Made by a program: the position numbers and the translations under genes
Notes under the pieces: model-generated
Seen by the model: only the letters and a program-made list of their open reading frames with translations
What the model was told of the DNA's origin: nothing
Database searches by the model: none
Shown: piece by piece, positions 9,098 to 21,562 of the stretch
Position numbering within the stretch: the first letter of the stretch is position 1
Layout: every line of letters starts with the position of its first letter
Assembly: GCA_031472005.1 (NCBI GenBank)
Contig: PZJY01000003.1
Location: forward strand, 930,001-994,000
DNA length: 64,000 nt
Direction: 5' to 3'
Source of the DNA: Tetracladium setigerum
Lineage: Eukaryota; Ascomycota; Leotiomycetes; Helotiales

Positions 9098-11831
9098 GAC
9101 TTACTCTTCCCATCCACGGCCCTTGACAGCATTGAGTTCTTCTTCCGTCATTCGATGACCGGTGGTGAAATAACCTGGTTGGAGAATTCAGCCTTATCCA
9201 GAGGTACAGTACGTACCGTACATGAGAGACTTTTTGGAGGGTCGGGTATGGGGGTAAATAGATGGGGGTCCTTCGATGTGCTGCCAGGTGACAGAGTGAT
9301 GGGGGTGTGGGATGGGACTCACCAGCGGTAATCTTTGCGTCAATTTCAACACGCGAATCGGCCGGAATCAACTCTTCTGGGAGCTCAACACGCTCGTGGA
9401 TTGGAATACTAGAGATTTCTCATTAGTTGCCGTCGTGGCTGCACTCGGGTTGGTGCTTGCTTACCCTTGGCCAACGATTGCATCGTGCTTCATACTGTTT
9501 GTGGGGGAGAGAGTCAGTATCGAATAGAATGAGTCGGTGGGCCCTGGATGGGGCGAACTCACTTGCTCATGCTCAACATGCGATCAATCTTCTTGATACC
9601 AAGCCAATGGAGAATATCGGGCATCAATGCTTGGAATCGCATGTCCTTGACACCGGCAATATTCTCGGTTCGCTTGAAATACTCCGATGCGCGGTCCAAA
9701 CCACGCTTCCTAGCGTTGTACACGAGATACTAGAACCAGGAGTTAGATAGACGCTTAAAAATCAACCTTCACATATTTCAGGCGGGTATGATCGGGTGTA
9801 AGGGTGGGGTGGTGAAAGGGTTGGAGGAAGTGGGATATGTGGATGGAGATAGTTGTTTGTAGGTAGCATAGCATGCACGACCGAGCCAGTGTGGTTGTAC
9901 AACAACCAGAATTGATATTTACCTTTGTGACTTCTCCAAGTGCGCGACCCTCCTTGCGGAAATAAATGACCACTCCACTGCCACCTTTTTGTGCCTCCTT
10001 TACAGCTTCTTCAATACCGAAGATGAGATATGGACGACAGGTGCAGATATCAGACCCAAACACATCAGAACCGTTGCACTATCGCTGTGTCAGTAAAAGC
10101 CTTCGGGTATTGATCAAAGATAGCGCCTTTACACACCTCATCATGAACTCTCAGAGCCAAACGAACACTCTCATCTGACATCTTTGCAGGATCGCCAAAG
10201 CAGTAGACCGTAAGACCACCTGGACACGGTCAATTTCTGCCCAAACAACGGCTTCCTTGCAAACCTACCAATTGGAGGCAAGAAGAGTTTGATATCGCCT
10301 CTTGTGATTAGCTCGGGATAAGAACCTCCAGTGTGCTCAAACAGGGAACGACGGAGCTCTCCCTCATCTAGAAAAACAAATCAGTACGGGGTGGGATGAC
10401 AATCTGAGGTTGACACTTACCAATTCCAAATCGCTCAGCAACACCTGGAAGATACCAGACCTGTCGAATCATTAATTCACGCTCCCACACGGGGTGGGAT
10501 AAACCACTTACTGGCTCAACGGCAAACTTGGTCACGGCAAGCTCGCCAGATTCGTTTAGGCAGACCTTTCCATCAGGAACACTTCGAACGTGAGCGAAAG
10601 ATATGACAGCTGAGAGCAGGAATCTTACAGTCGACCCTCCTTGACACTCTGCTCTAATTCAGGAAGCTATAATATGGTAAACATTTACTCGGACTTCTTG
10701 TGAACAGGCAGCATACCTTCATGTGTGCTCTGGTGATGGCTTCGCATTGTTAATATCCGCAACGAAAGTGTTTGACAAATCCAAGTCACTTACCAATCGT
10801 TGGCCTAATATCAACTGCCAACTTGTTAGAAAATAGCACAGAGGTGCTCTCAACCCAAGTCCAGACTTACTATTCTCCTTCTCCATCGTATCCTTGAAAA
10901 GCCATGGGGCCAGATGTCCAAGAGGATCCATCGAAACAATCTTTTTCTTGTCTGCCCATTGAGGGAATGGACCAACATTTTCGGCTGGCTCGGTGTTTGT
11001 AAAGTCGGGTCTGAGTCTCGTAAGTGTTGTGTTCTCTGTTGTTGATTCGGCATGTGGCTGATAGACCACGTCGTCCTCTCGTAGATAAACGGGAGAATCT
11101 CACCTGTGATCAACCTTGATTTCCTTTGAAGCAACGGCCAAGGCGTAGTAAATTGAGTAAGAACCGCCGTGGGCTTGCAAAAATGTTAATTCGACAATTT
11201 GAAAACGGCGAACCACTTAATCTTACCTCCAATTGCTGTCAAAAAGTTAGCACTGAGTTCTCCACACATGAATGATTGAGATTGTACCATTCCGTCGACG
11301 GATCGATTCAGTGTTCCTGGACACAACGACGGGTCCTCTTTGCTGGAAATCCTTGTTGCCCCAGTCCATTGGTAGCGGGTTGATGCCGGACTGGCCGGGG
11401 TACGTTCTGGATACACGGTAAGCACAACAGCAAGCCAAAAATCGAGTGAACGCAACTCACGTAAGAATGATTTTGGATGAGCTACCAGTAGTGCTAACTC
11501 TTCGAGCAGTGGAGGCAGAATCTGATGAAACATCACCAGCAATCTGAGCAACAGGGAGAGAAGGAGATGACGGAACGACGGCATCATCAAGAGCAGCAGA
11601 TTCAGATGAAGGCTTGATATTCTCTTGATTCTTCTTTACAGGTTGAGTGGGAGAGTCAGAGTCATCTGCAGCAGCAACATCGCGAACCTCCTTCAGACCA
11701 GCGAGTACATTGACTCGTCCCGAGATAGCATCAACATTGGAAGCCAACTGTGTCTGATTGATCTGCAACTGCTTCACGGCCCCGAGGACCTGCTGCAGCA
11801 GTTCAGTCTGATCAGTGGCTGAGGAAGACAT
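9098..11831 (-). CDS. URC1: URC1-like uracil catabolism protein (GTP cyclohydrolase II family)
   Basis: Homologue of GTP cyclohydrolase II of the Urc1p type, needed in the URC route of uracil degradation. At least twelve short exons run down from the ATG at 11831. The first 124 residues are a Ser/Asp-rich head with a short heptad-like stretch. Then comes the Urc1-type N-terminal domain (TYPGQSGINPLPMDWGN, IGAHGGSYSIYYALAVASKE, MDPLGHLAPWLFKD). The cyclohydrolase II core follows: HDECNGSDVFGSDICTCRPY supplies the three zinc-binding cysteines, and YFRKEGRALGEVTK matches the arginine/glycine active-site loop. The N-terminal domain distinguishes it from riboflavin RIB1. The end is uncertain: I take the TAA at 9098-9100, but it sits inside a perfect GTAAGT donor, and splicing to about 9005 would give a tail ending SDWVYSIDH. 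Confidence 0.85.
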
Positions 11832-12852
11832 GGTATGCTTTTTTTCTTGCTTTGGTAACTGTTTTTTTTGGGGCTTTCAAAGATGAGGACTAGGACTCCT
11901 TCTCGACCTTAAGAGAGCTGGCCTCAGTGTATTTAAAGGCAGAGGGGCCAAGTTATCGGAGTACCAGGGGAATGCAGGTCTCCTAAAGTCGGATGCGGAT
12001 ATGGAAGTGTGCAGGACGCCAAAGGGTTGTGAATGGTTGTGCTGTTTGACGAGATGAAGCACAAGTCTGGCGGTGTGAGAAGGTTGGGGAATATGATGGG
12101 GAATTGACGAGAGAAGGAAGAGGAGAATGAGAAGGAATGCCGTCCGTCCATCTATATATATGTACCTAGGGAGGAAGGAGTCAAGCTAACTTTCTTTGAC
12201 TCTGTCAACATGTTTAAGAAGGTAATCACTAAGCCGGACCGGAAAGGCCTCGGTACCTGAGGCTGGGTAGAAGATAGGTAGAAATTCAACAAATTTATTA
12301 GCAAACTGAAAACAATGGAAACACATCCAGGGCCAACAATGAGTCGTTCGTTGAAATGTGATCACAGAGCTTCCATTCTACTGGCCCGCGGGACGTTATC
12401 ACTTGCCAGTTCCAGATGCCTATATTGGGTTAGACCGCTCCGCAAAACGCTTTGATGAGCTCACAGCCTTGGCAGCACTTACGCCGATTCCCGACGTTCA
12501 GGGCAGTTGGGGGGAGGAGGAGTTGCGATTACCGATTTGTGGCTGTTTACTCCGTATTTCGACATTTTATACCAAGTACTATAAATGGCAGGTTGACAGT
12601 TTCCACTTAAACCAGCATGTGTCCACTAGAGATCTCGGACGCGTGGAGACTAAACGATATCCAGCAATTTCATGATAACATAAGCGACTTTCTATTGGCT
12701 AGCTCGCCACTCCTGATGCACATATTGTCACCCAATGTTGTAACTCACCTCGATTTTACCAGCGCCACTCACCCCACCGCATCCAGCACCGCCAAAGATT
12801 TCGACCTTCTGCATATCGCATATCCATCCATCACCCAAAGCTCAACGACAAA
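11832..12852. promoter_or_regulatory. Divergent promoter region of URC1 and ELF1
   Basis: This 1.0 kb lies between two divergent start codons. A CT/T-rich block precedes the URC1 ATG. A 105-codon ORF at 12358-12675 has no recognisable features and was not called. Confidence 0.5.
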
Positions 12853-13524
12853 ATGGTAAGATAGCTTTTTCCAACTCTCCCACCCTTGGCTATTGCATTG
12901 GATCTAATCATGGAAAACAGGGCAAGCGCAAAGCCGCGAAGAAGCCCCAAGGCGCAAAGAAGGTGAGCAGTTGAGCAGGCATCTGCAGGACCATAAAGTT
13001 CTGGGTATTTGGGGCGATGGATGGTGGGCTAACAACAAGTCGCGCAGAACGAACCCCTCGCAACCGTCTTTCCCTGCCTCTTCTGCAACCATGAGAAATC
13101 CGTGGTGGTCAAATTGAACAAGAAAGAAGGCGTGGGACAACTCTCGTGCAAGGTCTGCAGTCAGCAGTATCAGTGCCAGGTCAATTGTTAGTGCGCCTCT
13201 CCCCCGGTTTGCGAATGCAAATATTCGAGAGGGAAATTTTATTCTAATATGGTGAATGGACATACAGATCTCTCTGCTGCTGTTGATGTATACTCCGACT
13301 GGGTTGATGCATGCGATTCGGTTGCGAAGGATCGAGAGGTAGATGGAGAGAGGGGCTCTGCGCCTGCGCGAGCTTCCGTGCCTGGTAAATCAAGTGCGAG
13401 GAAGGCGAGGGATGAAGAGGATGATGATGATGACGATGATGCGATTATTGATGATGAGGATGGAATGGGAGGATACGGGGGAAGAGACGAGGGCATAGTT
13501 CCGGATGACGATGATGACTACTAA
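12853..13524 (+). CDS. ELF1: Transcription elongation factor 1 (Elf1, zinc-ribbon)
   Basis: Elf1 binds elongating RNA polymerase II and helps it pass nucleosomes. Four exons: 12853-12855, 12921-12962, 13048-13186 and 13268-13524, giving 146 aa. The first exon is the ATG alone, directly followed by GTAAGA. The protein starts MGKRKAAKKPQGAKK (basic head), then CLFC...CKVC, the four cysteines of the zinc ribbon, then VDVYSDWVDACD, the family signature. The C-terminus is a long acidic tail with DDDDDDD and ends DDDDDY, as in fungal Elf1. It sits between URC1 and the uracil phosphoribosyltransferase gene, on the opposite strand. I know of no functional link to uracil metabolism. Confidence 0.93.
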
Positions 13525-13784
13525 GGGGTCGATTTTGCACATGTATTTGAATCACCAGGGCGGCAATCATGGAGTCTGGATGTCGGGGGCGTTCCGGCGG
13601 TCACAAAGAAAGGGATCATCCATCAGAGTGTTGATAAACATGGTTGGCTTTGGCATCATTATTTTATTTTGAAGCAAGTTATTATGATTGCTCTGAAGCG
13701 CAGAGTATCTGTATTGTAGCGAATCAAGTTCAGCCCACCAGCGAGATTGCACCAAAAGAACAAGCTCGAACAGAAGATTACGTT
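13525..13784. other. Convergent 3' region ELF1 / uracil phosphoribosyltransferase
   Basis: This 260 bp lies between two facing stop codons, with no recognisable feature. Confidence 0.4.
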
Positions 13785-14749
13785 CTACATAGTATAGAAT
13801 CTGTCACCGAAATCACCCAGGCCAGGAACAATGTAACTGTGAAAAGGTTAGTAGTGAAGAATGTGGGGAAACGAGAAGGGGAATGCCACAAAACTTACTT
13901 CTTCTCGTCGAGGCCCTATGAGAAAAGGTTAGAAAGTAGTTTTGTCAAAATGAGTATAACAACTGACCTGATCAATGAACGACGTAACGACTCGAAGTCT
14001 GGGGAACTTCTTTGCGAACTTCTCAATACCCTCGGGGCTGGCAATAAGGTTCAGGAAGAGAATTCGCTCCTCTGGAACACCACGTGAAATCAGAACCTCC
14101 ACAGCCATGATAGCAGAGCCACCTGTTACAAATAAGTTGGTTTACAATTTTAGTTAGCGGAAGAAGGAGCATACCCGTTGCAAACATAGGATCCAGGAGC
14201 AACACCCAACGGGTTGCAATGTCCTCTGGAAGCTTGTCGTAGAACAGCTTTGGCATGCAAGTCTCCTCGTCTCTCTGAATCAAGATCTTTCCGATTCTCA
14301 CTGAGCGGCAGCAGTTACGAAGACCTTCCTCCATAGCCTCACCAGCTCTCATGATCGAGACACCGCAAATCTTACCCTGGAACATAACACCAGCATACTG
14401 GCGGCCAACTGGGGTGGTGATCGTGTGCTCTACTACCGGCAAGTGATTGAGACCTTCCTCGACCAGCAATCTAATGATTCGGTTGGAATAGAAGATGAAG
14501 TCAGCCCTGTCAGTGTTCTTGTCTCTGATCATTCTGTAGAGTCTATAGTCAGCACGTGCACTCTGCTTCTGCTTGGAGGAGGGTTGGATCTTACGTCAAC
14601 AGAGCAATGAGTTGAGGTGTCTGAGGCAGAATGTGTACATTTTCGAAGGCGACCGCTGTAGAAACCGTGGCTGTTGGCTTTTGTGTTTCTGGTCGGTAGT
14701 CTGGTCCAACAGCCTGTTTTGGCGATGTTGGAACTTGGGCGGAAGACAT
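13785..14749 (-). CDS. FUR1: Uracil phosphoribosyltransferase
   Basis: Converts uracil and PRPP to UMP and pyrophosphate; it serves pyrimidine salvage and is also the entry enzyme (URC6 role) of the URC degradation route. Five exons: 14749-14595, 14533-14175, 14122-13968, 13915-13899 and 13836-13785, total 245 aa. Seen: FIFYSNRIIRLLVEEGLNHLP, CGVSIMRAGEAMEEGLR, the PRPP-binding loop LLDPMFATGGSAI (split by an intron after ATG) and the C-terminal YIVPGLGDFGDRF, which binds uracil in this family. A 17-base exon (13899-13915) is needed to reach that C-terminus; without it the protein would stop at DEKK. It is on the same strand as URC1, with only ELF1 between. Confidence 0.96.
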
Positions 14750-16053
14750 GTTTGCGATATCGATCGACTCAAATACACAAGCAAGGTAGGTAAGTGAACG
14801 GCGGCGAGAGAGCTGACGAGGGGTAAGGTCCGGAGTATAACGTTGTTATTGAAGTAGCAGGCTCTACCTACTGTATTGTTCAAGATTGAGTTGCAACTTT
14901 AACCTTAAACCAATAATTAGAAAATTGACTCAGTTGGGATGTTGGCTCCGATTGACGAAAGAAAAAGGCAAGTCTGAATAACCAATGGAGCTTTCCAAAG
15001 CGGAGGTGGCCGTAATTGCAGATCTAGCAGGTCTCGCCAAAACTGTGGATTCTCGACGTTACTCCGTAAGGGTTATGTTTGCTGCAGGTGATCGTGTGAG
15101 ACTGAGACGCGACAAAGTGGGAGAGGGGCTGGCCGAGATAAGAGTAGATCTTGCGTAAGAAAATGCAAAAGGGTTGGAACTTACAGTCGAACTTACAGTA
15201 GTGACTTTGCAGAATCGGAAGCAGGTCAAGTACTGTGTTGAGAACCGAGGGAGTACTGTAGTGGCTTGAGAGTGGAGGGGGTTTTGACTTGTCAGACTTT
15301 CAGATATTTGGATAGGCATCTGGATAAGGTACAGTACATACAGTACATGGCAGCAACTCAACCACCACCATATTTGTACTGATTGAATAGCACTGGTAAG
15401 TCACAAAACTCACCACTAACTGTCTGTGGGGGAAATATATATATATCTATTTCATCATTCGTTCATTTACTTACGCACTCACTTACTGATGCTGGCGTTG
15501 TATCAAGGCGTGATACAAAATCACGTGTGCCAAGACAAAATCATGCCAAGCCCATTGTCCCTCGAGTCAGCCAATCAGAGCGAGGCCGGAGTTTATTTCA
15601 CGATGCAAACAACGCGCCTTGCGCTTCCAGCAGCCATCAACATCCAGATTTGTTCAGCCTTCTCCCAATCCTCAACTTCACGAACATCAATTGCTTGTCA
15701 CAACCTCGCCGCAGACCGCAACTTCAGCAGGCCCTGGTTCCCCTATACACTGTGCTTTTGCGCTAGCCGCTTTGTTTCTTCCTTTCCCCTTTCACCGCCA
15801 GAGCCGCCTTTGCTGCGTTGAGTATCAGTTCCAGTCCACCCGATCAGCCCGCCTCTTTTGATCGCTCAAGCAAACAAAGCAGCAAACCCTGGTCGCCCTC
15901 CTGCGCGATATGTTTCCTTCTGAAAGGTGATATCGTCAACAGGTCACTTTTCACCACTTGCGCTTTATTTATAGATCGAACCCGCGGCTCGATCTCAACC
16001 TTCAACATCTCACCACTTTTTGACAAACCTCATACCTCCTCACATCACCCAGC
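14750..16053. promoter_or_regulatory. Divergent promoter region, FUR1 / WAPL
   Basis: This 1.3 kb lies between divergent genes. It contains a GTACAGTAC word at 15329-15337 with a second TACAGTAC just after it, an AT microsatellite near 15437, and pyrimidine-rich blocks before the WAPL ATG. No coding sequence was recognised. Confidence 0.5.
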
Positions 16054-19000
16054 ATGGCGACAATCCATGAAGCTCCTCGAAAGAAGTTAGCCACTTATGG
16101 TAAGACAGCACGCCGGCGCATGCCATCAGCCAACCCCGAATACAATGCGGTCTTGTTTAGCGGAGGATCAAAGTCGCAAACCCCAGAAGTTCAGATCAGC
16201 ACCGAATTCCCAGTAACCAAGCATATCTCCCCAGCTCCGGATCCAAATCTCTCGAACAATACGACCTCTGGGAAGAACCTCGCTGAACCATCTCCCCTCC
16301 CTCCAACAAAGACCGATATTTACGATTTTCCAAGCGAAGACGAAGCTCCACCCCCACCTCCAAAACCCAGACCAAAACCCACGCGAGTTGCTGCGAAGCC
16401 AATACACCGTGCGAAGCTTAGTGCTCCGGTCGCCAGCGTATCTGTTGTCAAGGCTGATGTTTTCGACATACCTTCCAGCGACGAGGAGGTCAAGGTAGCA
16501 TCAAAGGCGAAGAAGCGTCCACTGAAGACAACTACAACTCGTGCCCTCAGTTCCGACAAACTCCAGGCGTCCACTGAGGCGGTCGTTGATACAGACAAAA
16601 GGAAACGCTTAAGGCTTTCTCCAAAAGGGGAACAAGTCCAGAAAGCAGTTCCGATGCCCGCGAAGTCAGCTTTGCCAACTTTGAAGACAACTGCGAAGCC
16701 GCCAAAGGTGGCGTCCACGATACCAACTGGTACAAATTCAAGCGTTTCGAAACCACGCACGATGGTCTCTCTAACTTCAACCGGTGTAACTTCGACGGTC
16801 GCCGAATCATCTAAATTGGGATCTCTCCTGATGAATGGACAAACCTCAATGACTACGAAATTCTCCAATGTGAATTCCATACCCTCGAAAGGAGCGCTAT
16901 CGACAATTGCAACGAGACCTAAGGCCAAATTGCTAAAGAAGACGGAAAGTTTTGCAACCCCACAAAAGACGGTCGCCAAACCTGTCCAAGCGGGAAAATG
17001 TGCAGACGCAGCTCAAGAAACTTCTTCTCCTCAGCTGAGCGATGTTGATTTGATGGATGTAGACCCAAAAGGGACTTATATATCGCCACGTGGTTTGAAG
17101 CTATGGAAGGATATCCTAGAACAGGATGATAAGGATGACAAGGCTGGAATCGTAACTACAAAGATTGCCGGACGAGGCATGGCTCCTCGAAGGACGTCTC
17201 CGCCCGTAAACAGTAAGCATCCATTCAAGTCGTCCGGGGTTTCGAAGCCTGCTCAAAACACCTTTGAAAACGCTCCGAGGAGAAGACTCATTGATGTGCT
17301 TGCTGAGCAAGCTAGTAACGAGGTTTCAGACGAGGATTCTGAGGATGGCACTGAGTCTGGTTCCGGGGAGTCTGAAGACTATGCGTCAAGAGCACCAAGT
17401 ATCCCGCCCGAGGCCATCCCTTCTAAGCAGCCAGCAAGTCAAAATTCTCAAATTTCCGGCCCCAAGTTTGTCTATGGCAGAGAACGAACCATCATAGCAG
17501 AGAAAGAGAAGGACTTCATGCAGGCTCTGGAAGAGATGCCCATTTCTACTTCTCAAGATCTTTCAGGGCGAAGAACGCGGCGAGGATCGATTCCAACACT
17601 TCCTGTGCTGGCCAGCTTTCATGATACGGAATTAGATGAGGAGGAGGGCACTGGAGCAACCATTCGAAGCGTGCACGAGCTGAGGCAGGCCGGTACAAAC
17701 AATAGATTCATTGACGAGCTGGACGATTACATCGAGCGAATCGGAACCCCTGGTGCAACTCAAGCTTCAATGCGTCGATCTGGTCTACTCGATCTTGCTA
17801 ACAAGCTCAAAGACAGCAAATCGACCTTTGCTCGTCAGTTCCGTTCAAATGGAGCCGAAGAAAAACTGTTTGTTCACCTAGGCCAGGAGACTGATATTAT
17901 TGCTGGTTTCATCATCGTCTCCATCTTGATGACCATGTTCGCTGAAGGAAACATCCCTCATATCATTCCTCAATTACGGCGACAAGGCATCACAAGACTC
18001 CTTATCCGTCTTCTCGATAATGAAGTTAACATTACCACTATTGGTAAAGATCGCAAAAGCAACATGTCCAAGGTTGCACAATCTCTTCTTTCCGAATATC
18101 ATGAGCATGTTCGTCAACTGCCTGTATGGGAAGACTTGAAGCCTCTCGTGCTCTCGCCACGCACCATTGCTCTGAAGTGTCTTGAGAAGATGGTTAGACA
18201 AACTAGAGAAGCGGGAAACCCAGGCGACATTTTCTCTAAGGAGTTAACTGGAAAACTGTTTGACCTATTAAAGGGTGCTTCAAGCTCAGCGACGTGGGAC
18301 CTGCCCCAAGGAAAGCAGGCCATAGATTTCTTCTTGGCACTTTCGGCATTGGAATCTCACTCGATTACAGCTCGGACTGCTCGAAACGAAGCTATATGGA
18401 TCAGCGACTTCCTTCCCATTATTGCGGATACATTGCTGGTCACTTTGTCGCAAAAGCCAGAAGATTTCGGAGACATACAACTACTCATCCTACGCCTAGC
18501 TTTGAATGTCACCAACAACAACATCACAGGAGCAGATGTTTTTGCGAAGCAACCACTCCTCGCAGTAATGGGCTCCGTGATTGTCTCTAAGTTCAAGAAA
18601 ATTTCTCGCTTTATCAGGGAAGAGGAGTTCTGCATCGTCATCGATCATCTCGTGTTGACCCTGGGGTGATGATAAACTTCGCCGAGTGGAGTACTGCGGC
18701 TCGAGAGGCATTTGAGAGTTTGGATGGAAGAAGTGACGATCCACTTGATAGAATGGCTATGCTGTTCCTGGATAATCATGAGCGAATGGCAGAAGTAAGT
18801 CCACCGAGTAATACCATAATACAGCTGCTAAACAAAACTTCAGGCAAATTCTGTGGAAGAGAGTCAAAAGAATGTCGCTTTTGGTTATCTTTCAGTACTT
18901 CTGGGATACCTTGCCATTCAACCTGCAATCGCTCAACGTATTCGGAAGCGAAGTCCACGAAATTCACTTAAGCCTCTGATCTCTTCCATCGAGGAGTTCA

Positions 19001-19224
19001 TTGGCCACAACAAAACTGTGGATGACCTCATTTCTGCGGACCCAGATGGTTATAATCCTCACTTCGGCTTGGTATGTATATTTTTCCCTTCCGCTGGCAC
19101 AGGAACTATGAGACAAATGTCAAGAGCAGCCTGCAATCTCAAAATATCCAAAGGAGCATAGCTAATTGTGTTTAAGACTGAGAGACTAGAAGGATTGGTC
19201 ACCAAATTGGGGTCGCTTGTTTGA
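16054..19224 (+). CDS. Wings-apart-like (WAPL) cohesin release factor (frameshifted)
   Basis: WAPL opens cohesin rings and removes them from chromosomes. The first exon is very long (16054 to the frameshift and on to about 18792); later exons run about 18843-19072 and 19180-19224. Residues 1-540 are low-complexity, with Ser/Lys/Pro runs and acidic DFPSEDE/DIPSSDEE repeats. From about residue 540 a helical domain matches fungal WAPL (ELRQAGTNNRFIDELDDYIERIG, ALNVTNNNITGADVF). The frame ends at a TGA directly after LVLTLG at 18667, but the next frame continues at once with MINFAEWSTAAREAF, the rest of the domain, up to TKLGSLV. One missing base in the GGGG at 18663-18666 explains this. Assignment rests on the helical domain. 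Confidence 0.8.
18663..18666 (+). other. Single-base frameshift site in the WAPL gene
   Basis: The G4 run is followed by TGA in frame. A fifth G would join LVLTLG to VMINFAEW and restore a continuous WAPL domain. Confidence 0.75.
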
Positions 19225-20022
19225 ACATACAATATTGAAAGTCGCGAATGGATATAAAGGGTTGAAAGAGCAAATTTGATTTCGGATTGGCAATTGCCAG
19301 TATGATAGTTACTATGGATATGGGTGGGGGCGTTGATGGGACTAAAACGGGGTGTTTATGGAAGAAGTTTGAGCTGCCTGACTTTGAAATATACCCCTCA
19401 AGCATGTTTGTCACGATTGAAATGAGAGGATCCATCACAGAATCGTTATGTGGCAGATACAGTAGAGCTAGAGTTCTCCAGGTGATATTAAATGAAATAG
19501 CCGTTGTTCTGCAAGCACTCAAGTTTACCTCTAGTGATGTACATATTCAAAATCATTGCATATCTTTCAACGCGTTTCACTAACCTTGTGACGTTTGCAA
19601 CGAGCGTGTTCTGGTATACAAAGTGATTGTGTGATGTATCAATGTGAGACCAAGTCCCTGGAACAGATCAGGGTCCATACAGTACATCGTCATGGCTTGG
19701 CATGCTAGTGGCGCTTGCCCTTTTCAAAGTGATTTCACTCATGCAAAAGCGTTGAACTTCACTTTTCTTGTTTTGACATCTTCTGTGGAATTTGATAAAG
19801 TCTGCCAGATAGAAATATTCACCTTGAATTGCTTGTGGCACAAACCCAAAGTTGCATATCCCCAATCCACACAGCCTAAAGGCCCCACTAGTGCAACACA
19901 TCAAGTTTGCTTTCTGCCCGACCCAGACCCTTCACCTCCCGACCCCACGTTCCCCTGGACATACCACCAATACAACAGCAATACAACTCCTCTTGTGTGT
20001 CGAGATCCGTTGAACTGACAAT
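19225..20022. promoter_or_regulatory. WAPL 3' flank and Rheb upstream region
   Basis: This 798 bp lies between tandem plus-strand genes. Near 19678 there is a TACAGTAC word. A short CACAAC-rich leader precedes the Rheb ATG. No gene was recognised. Confidence 0.4.
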
Positions 20023-20829
20023 ATGCCTGCCCCACCAAAGCAGCGCAAGATCGCTATCGTAGGCAGTCGATCTGTCGGTAAGTCGCTTTGTCTGCCCCTC
20101 CATCTGTTGATACCGCGCATTGAGCGCTTGTCGGCATCAGTTCATGCTCAAAGAAGGGCAGAGAGAAGCGAGTAATAATGAGACTGACCTTTTCACACAG
20201 GCAAATCCTCTCTAACTGTCCAGTTCGTTGATGGTCACTTCGTTGAGAGTTATTATCCTACGATTGAAAATACGTTCAGCAAGGTCATCAAGTTCAAGGG
20301 ACAGGACTTTGCAACTGAGATTATTGATACCGCCGGTCAAGTGAGTTTGCCTTTCCTTTGCCTCATCGATCTCAAGGGTTACATGAGCTAATAGATTCTT
20401 CCATAGGATGAATATAGCATTCTAAACTCCAAGCACTTCATTGGTATTCATGGCTACGTTCTAGTCTACTCCGTCGCTTCGACTGCTTCCTTCGAGATGG
20501 TCCAAGTGATCCGTGACAAGATTCTAAATCACCTTGTAAGTCCTCTCATCCACCTTCTGAAAACACGGCCACTCACACCTCCCTAGGGCTCTGACTGGGT
20601 TCCCATTGTCATCGTCGGCAACAAGAGCGATCTCCGACCAGACCAACGCCAAGTTTCCGTCGAACAGGGCAAAGAGCTCGCCGCCAAATTCAACTGTGCA
20701 TATACCGAAGCCAGCGCACGCTACAACGAGAATGTCAGCAAGGCCTTTGATCTCATGATCGGTCAGATTGAGAAGGCACAGAATCCTAATGAGCCAACTG
20801 GGGGCGCCAATACTTGCAATGTCATGTAG
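20023..20829 (+). CDS. rhb1: Rheb small GTPase
   Basis: Ras-family GTPase; Rheb proteins activate TORC1 and in fungi also affect basic amino acid uptake. Four exons: 20023-20077, 20201-20340, 20407-20535 and 20587-20829, giving 188 aa. Seen: P-loop GSRSVGKSSL, with Arg at the position of Ras Gly12, a Rheb trademark; effector region YYPTIENTFSK; DTAGQDEYSI; NKSDL (G4); and EASA (G5). The protein ends CNVM, a CaaX box for farnesylation, so it should sit on endomembranes. All splice junctions keep the frame and no anomaly was found. Confidence 0.95.
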
Positions 20830-21562
20830 ATTTTCAGATTTGGGGACTTTTGTGCTTATCTCGTGGAGATTTGGTCACTCGTGGGCGTGTCTGTCATCTT
20901 GAGGCGTTGGGAGAGGGTTTTGAGGGCAGTGGCGTTGGGGGTACCAGTCCCGTTTATGATTCGTACTACTGGATTAATGAAGATGTCTTGATGCCTCAGT
21001 TGTTGTTGGTGAGCTGATTTGTGATGTGATGCATAACTCCTCCCTGTTGCTCTCTTGCGCTACTAGGTTGTGGAGAGATAGACGTTATTGCTTTTAATCG
21101 ATAGCATTTCGATGGTGATCTAGGGCAAATGATTCCATGTTGTGAAAGTAGTCACCGAATTTAGGTGCCAGACTAACGAACGATCTTGGGGTTGCCAATG
21201 GCGAAGCCTGAGCTGGATGCTTTTGATAGTGAAATAGTATGGTCGTATCGTGAATACCTTTGTAGGAAAGATATGTATCTATTCCATCTATTTGGCTATT
21301 TAACTTGCATCTAGTTCCTTTCCAATCTCTCAACTTCAATATAATCATCCATATCAACCTGGAACTCGAATGCATCATCAATCAGTCTGAGGATCTGTTG
21401 CTTTGCCAAGCTTGGCGGGGAGGTATGCCAAGGCAAGATTTTACCCCTCCAAGTTGATTTTGGAATCATCCCCAGTGAGTCAAGAAAAGAAACAACAACA
21501 CACCACCAAACCAAAAATACCCCAACTTTTGCAAGCGAAATAGTACCGCAGATTCAATCAAG
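20830..21562. promoter_or_regulatory. Rheb 3' flank and seryl-tRNA synthetase upstream region
   Basis: This 733 bp lies between tandem genes and shows no recognised gene. A pyrimidine-poor, A-rich leader lies just before the synthetase ATG. Confidence 0.4.

Noticed and set aside
9098..11831. Riboflavin-pathway GTP cyclohydrolase II (RIB1)
   Set aside because: The N-terminal domain (PGQSGINPLPMDWGN..., GAHGGSYSIYYALAV) is of the Urc1 type and is not found in RIB1.
12358..12675. 105-codon ORF in the URC1/ELF1 promoter region
   Set aside because: No family resemblance, no splice continuation, and no conserved motif.
16320..16979. 219-codon minus-strand ORF
   Set aside because: Antisense to the low-complexity WAPL head; no domain features.
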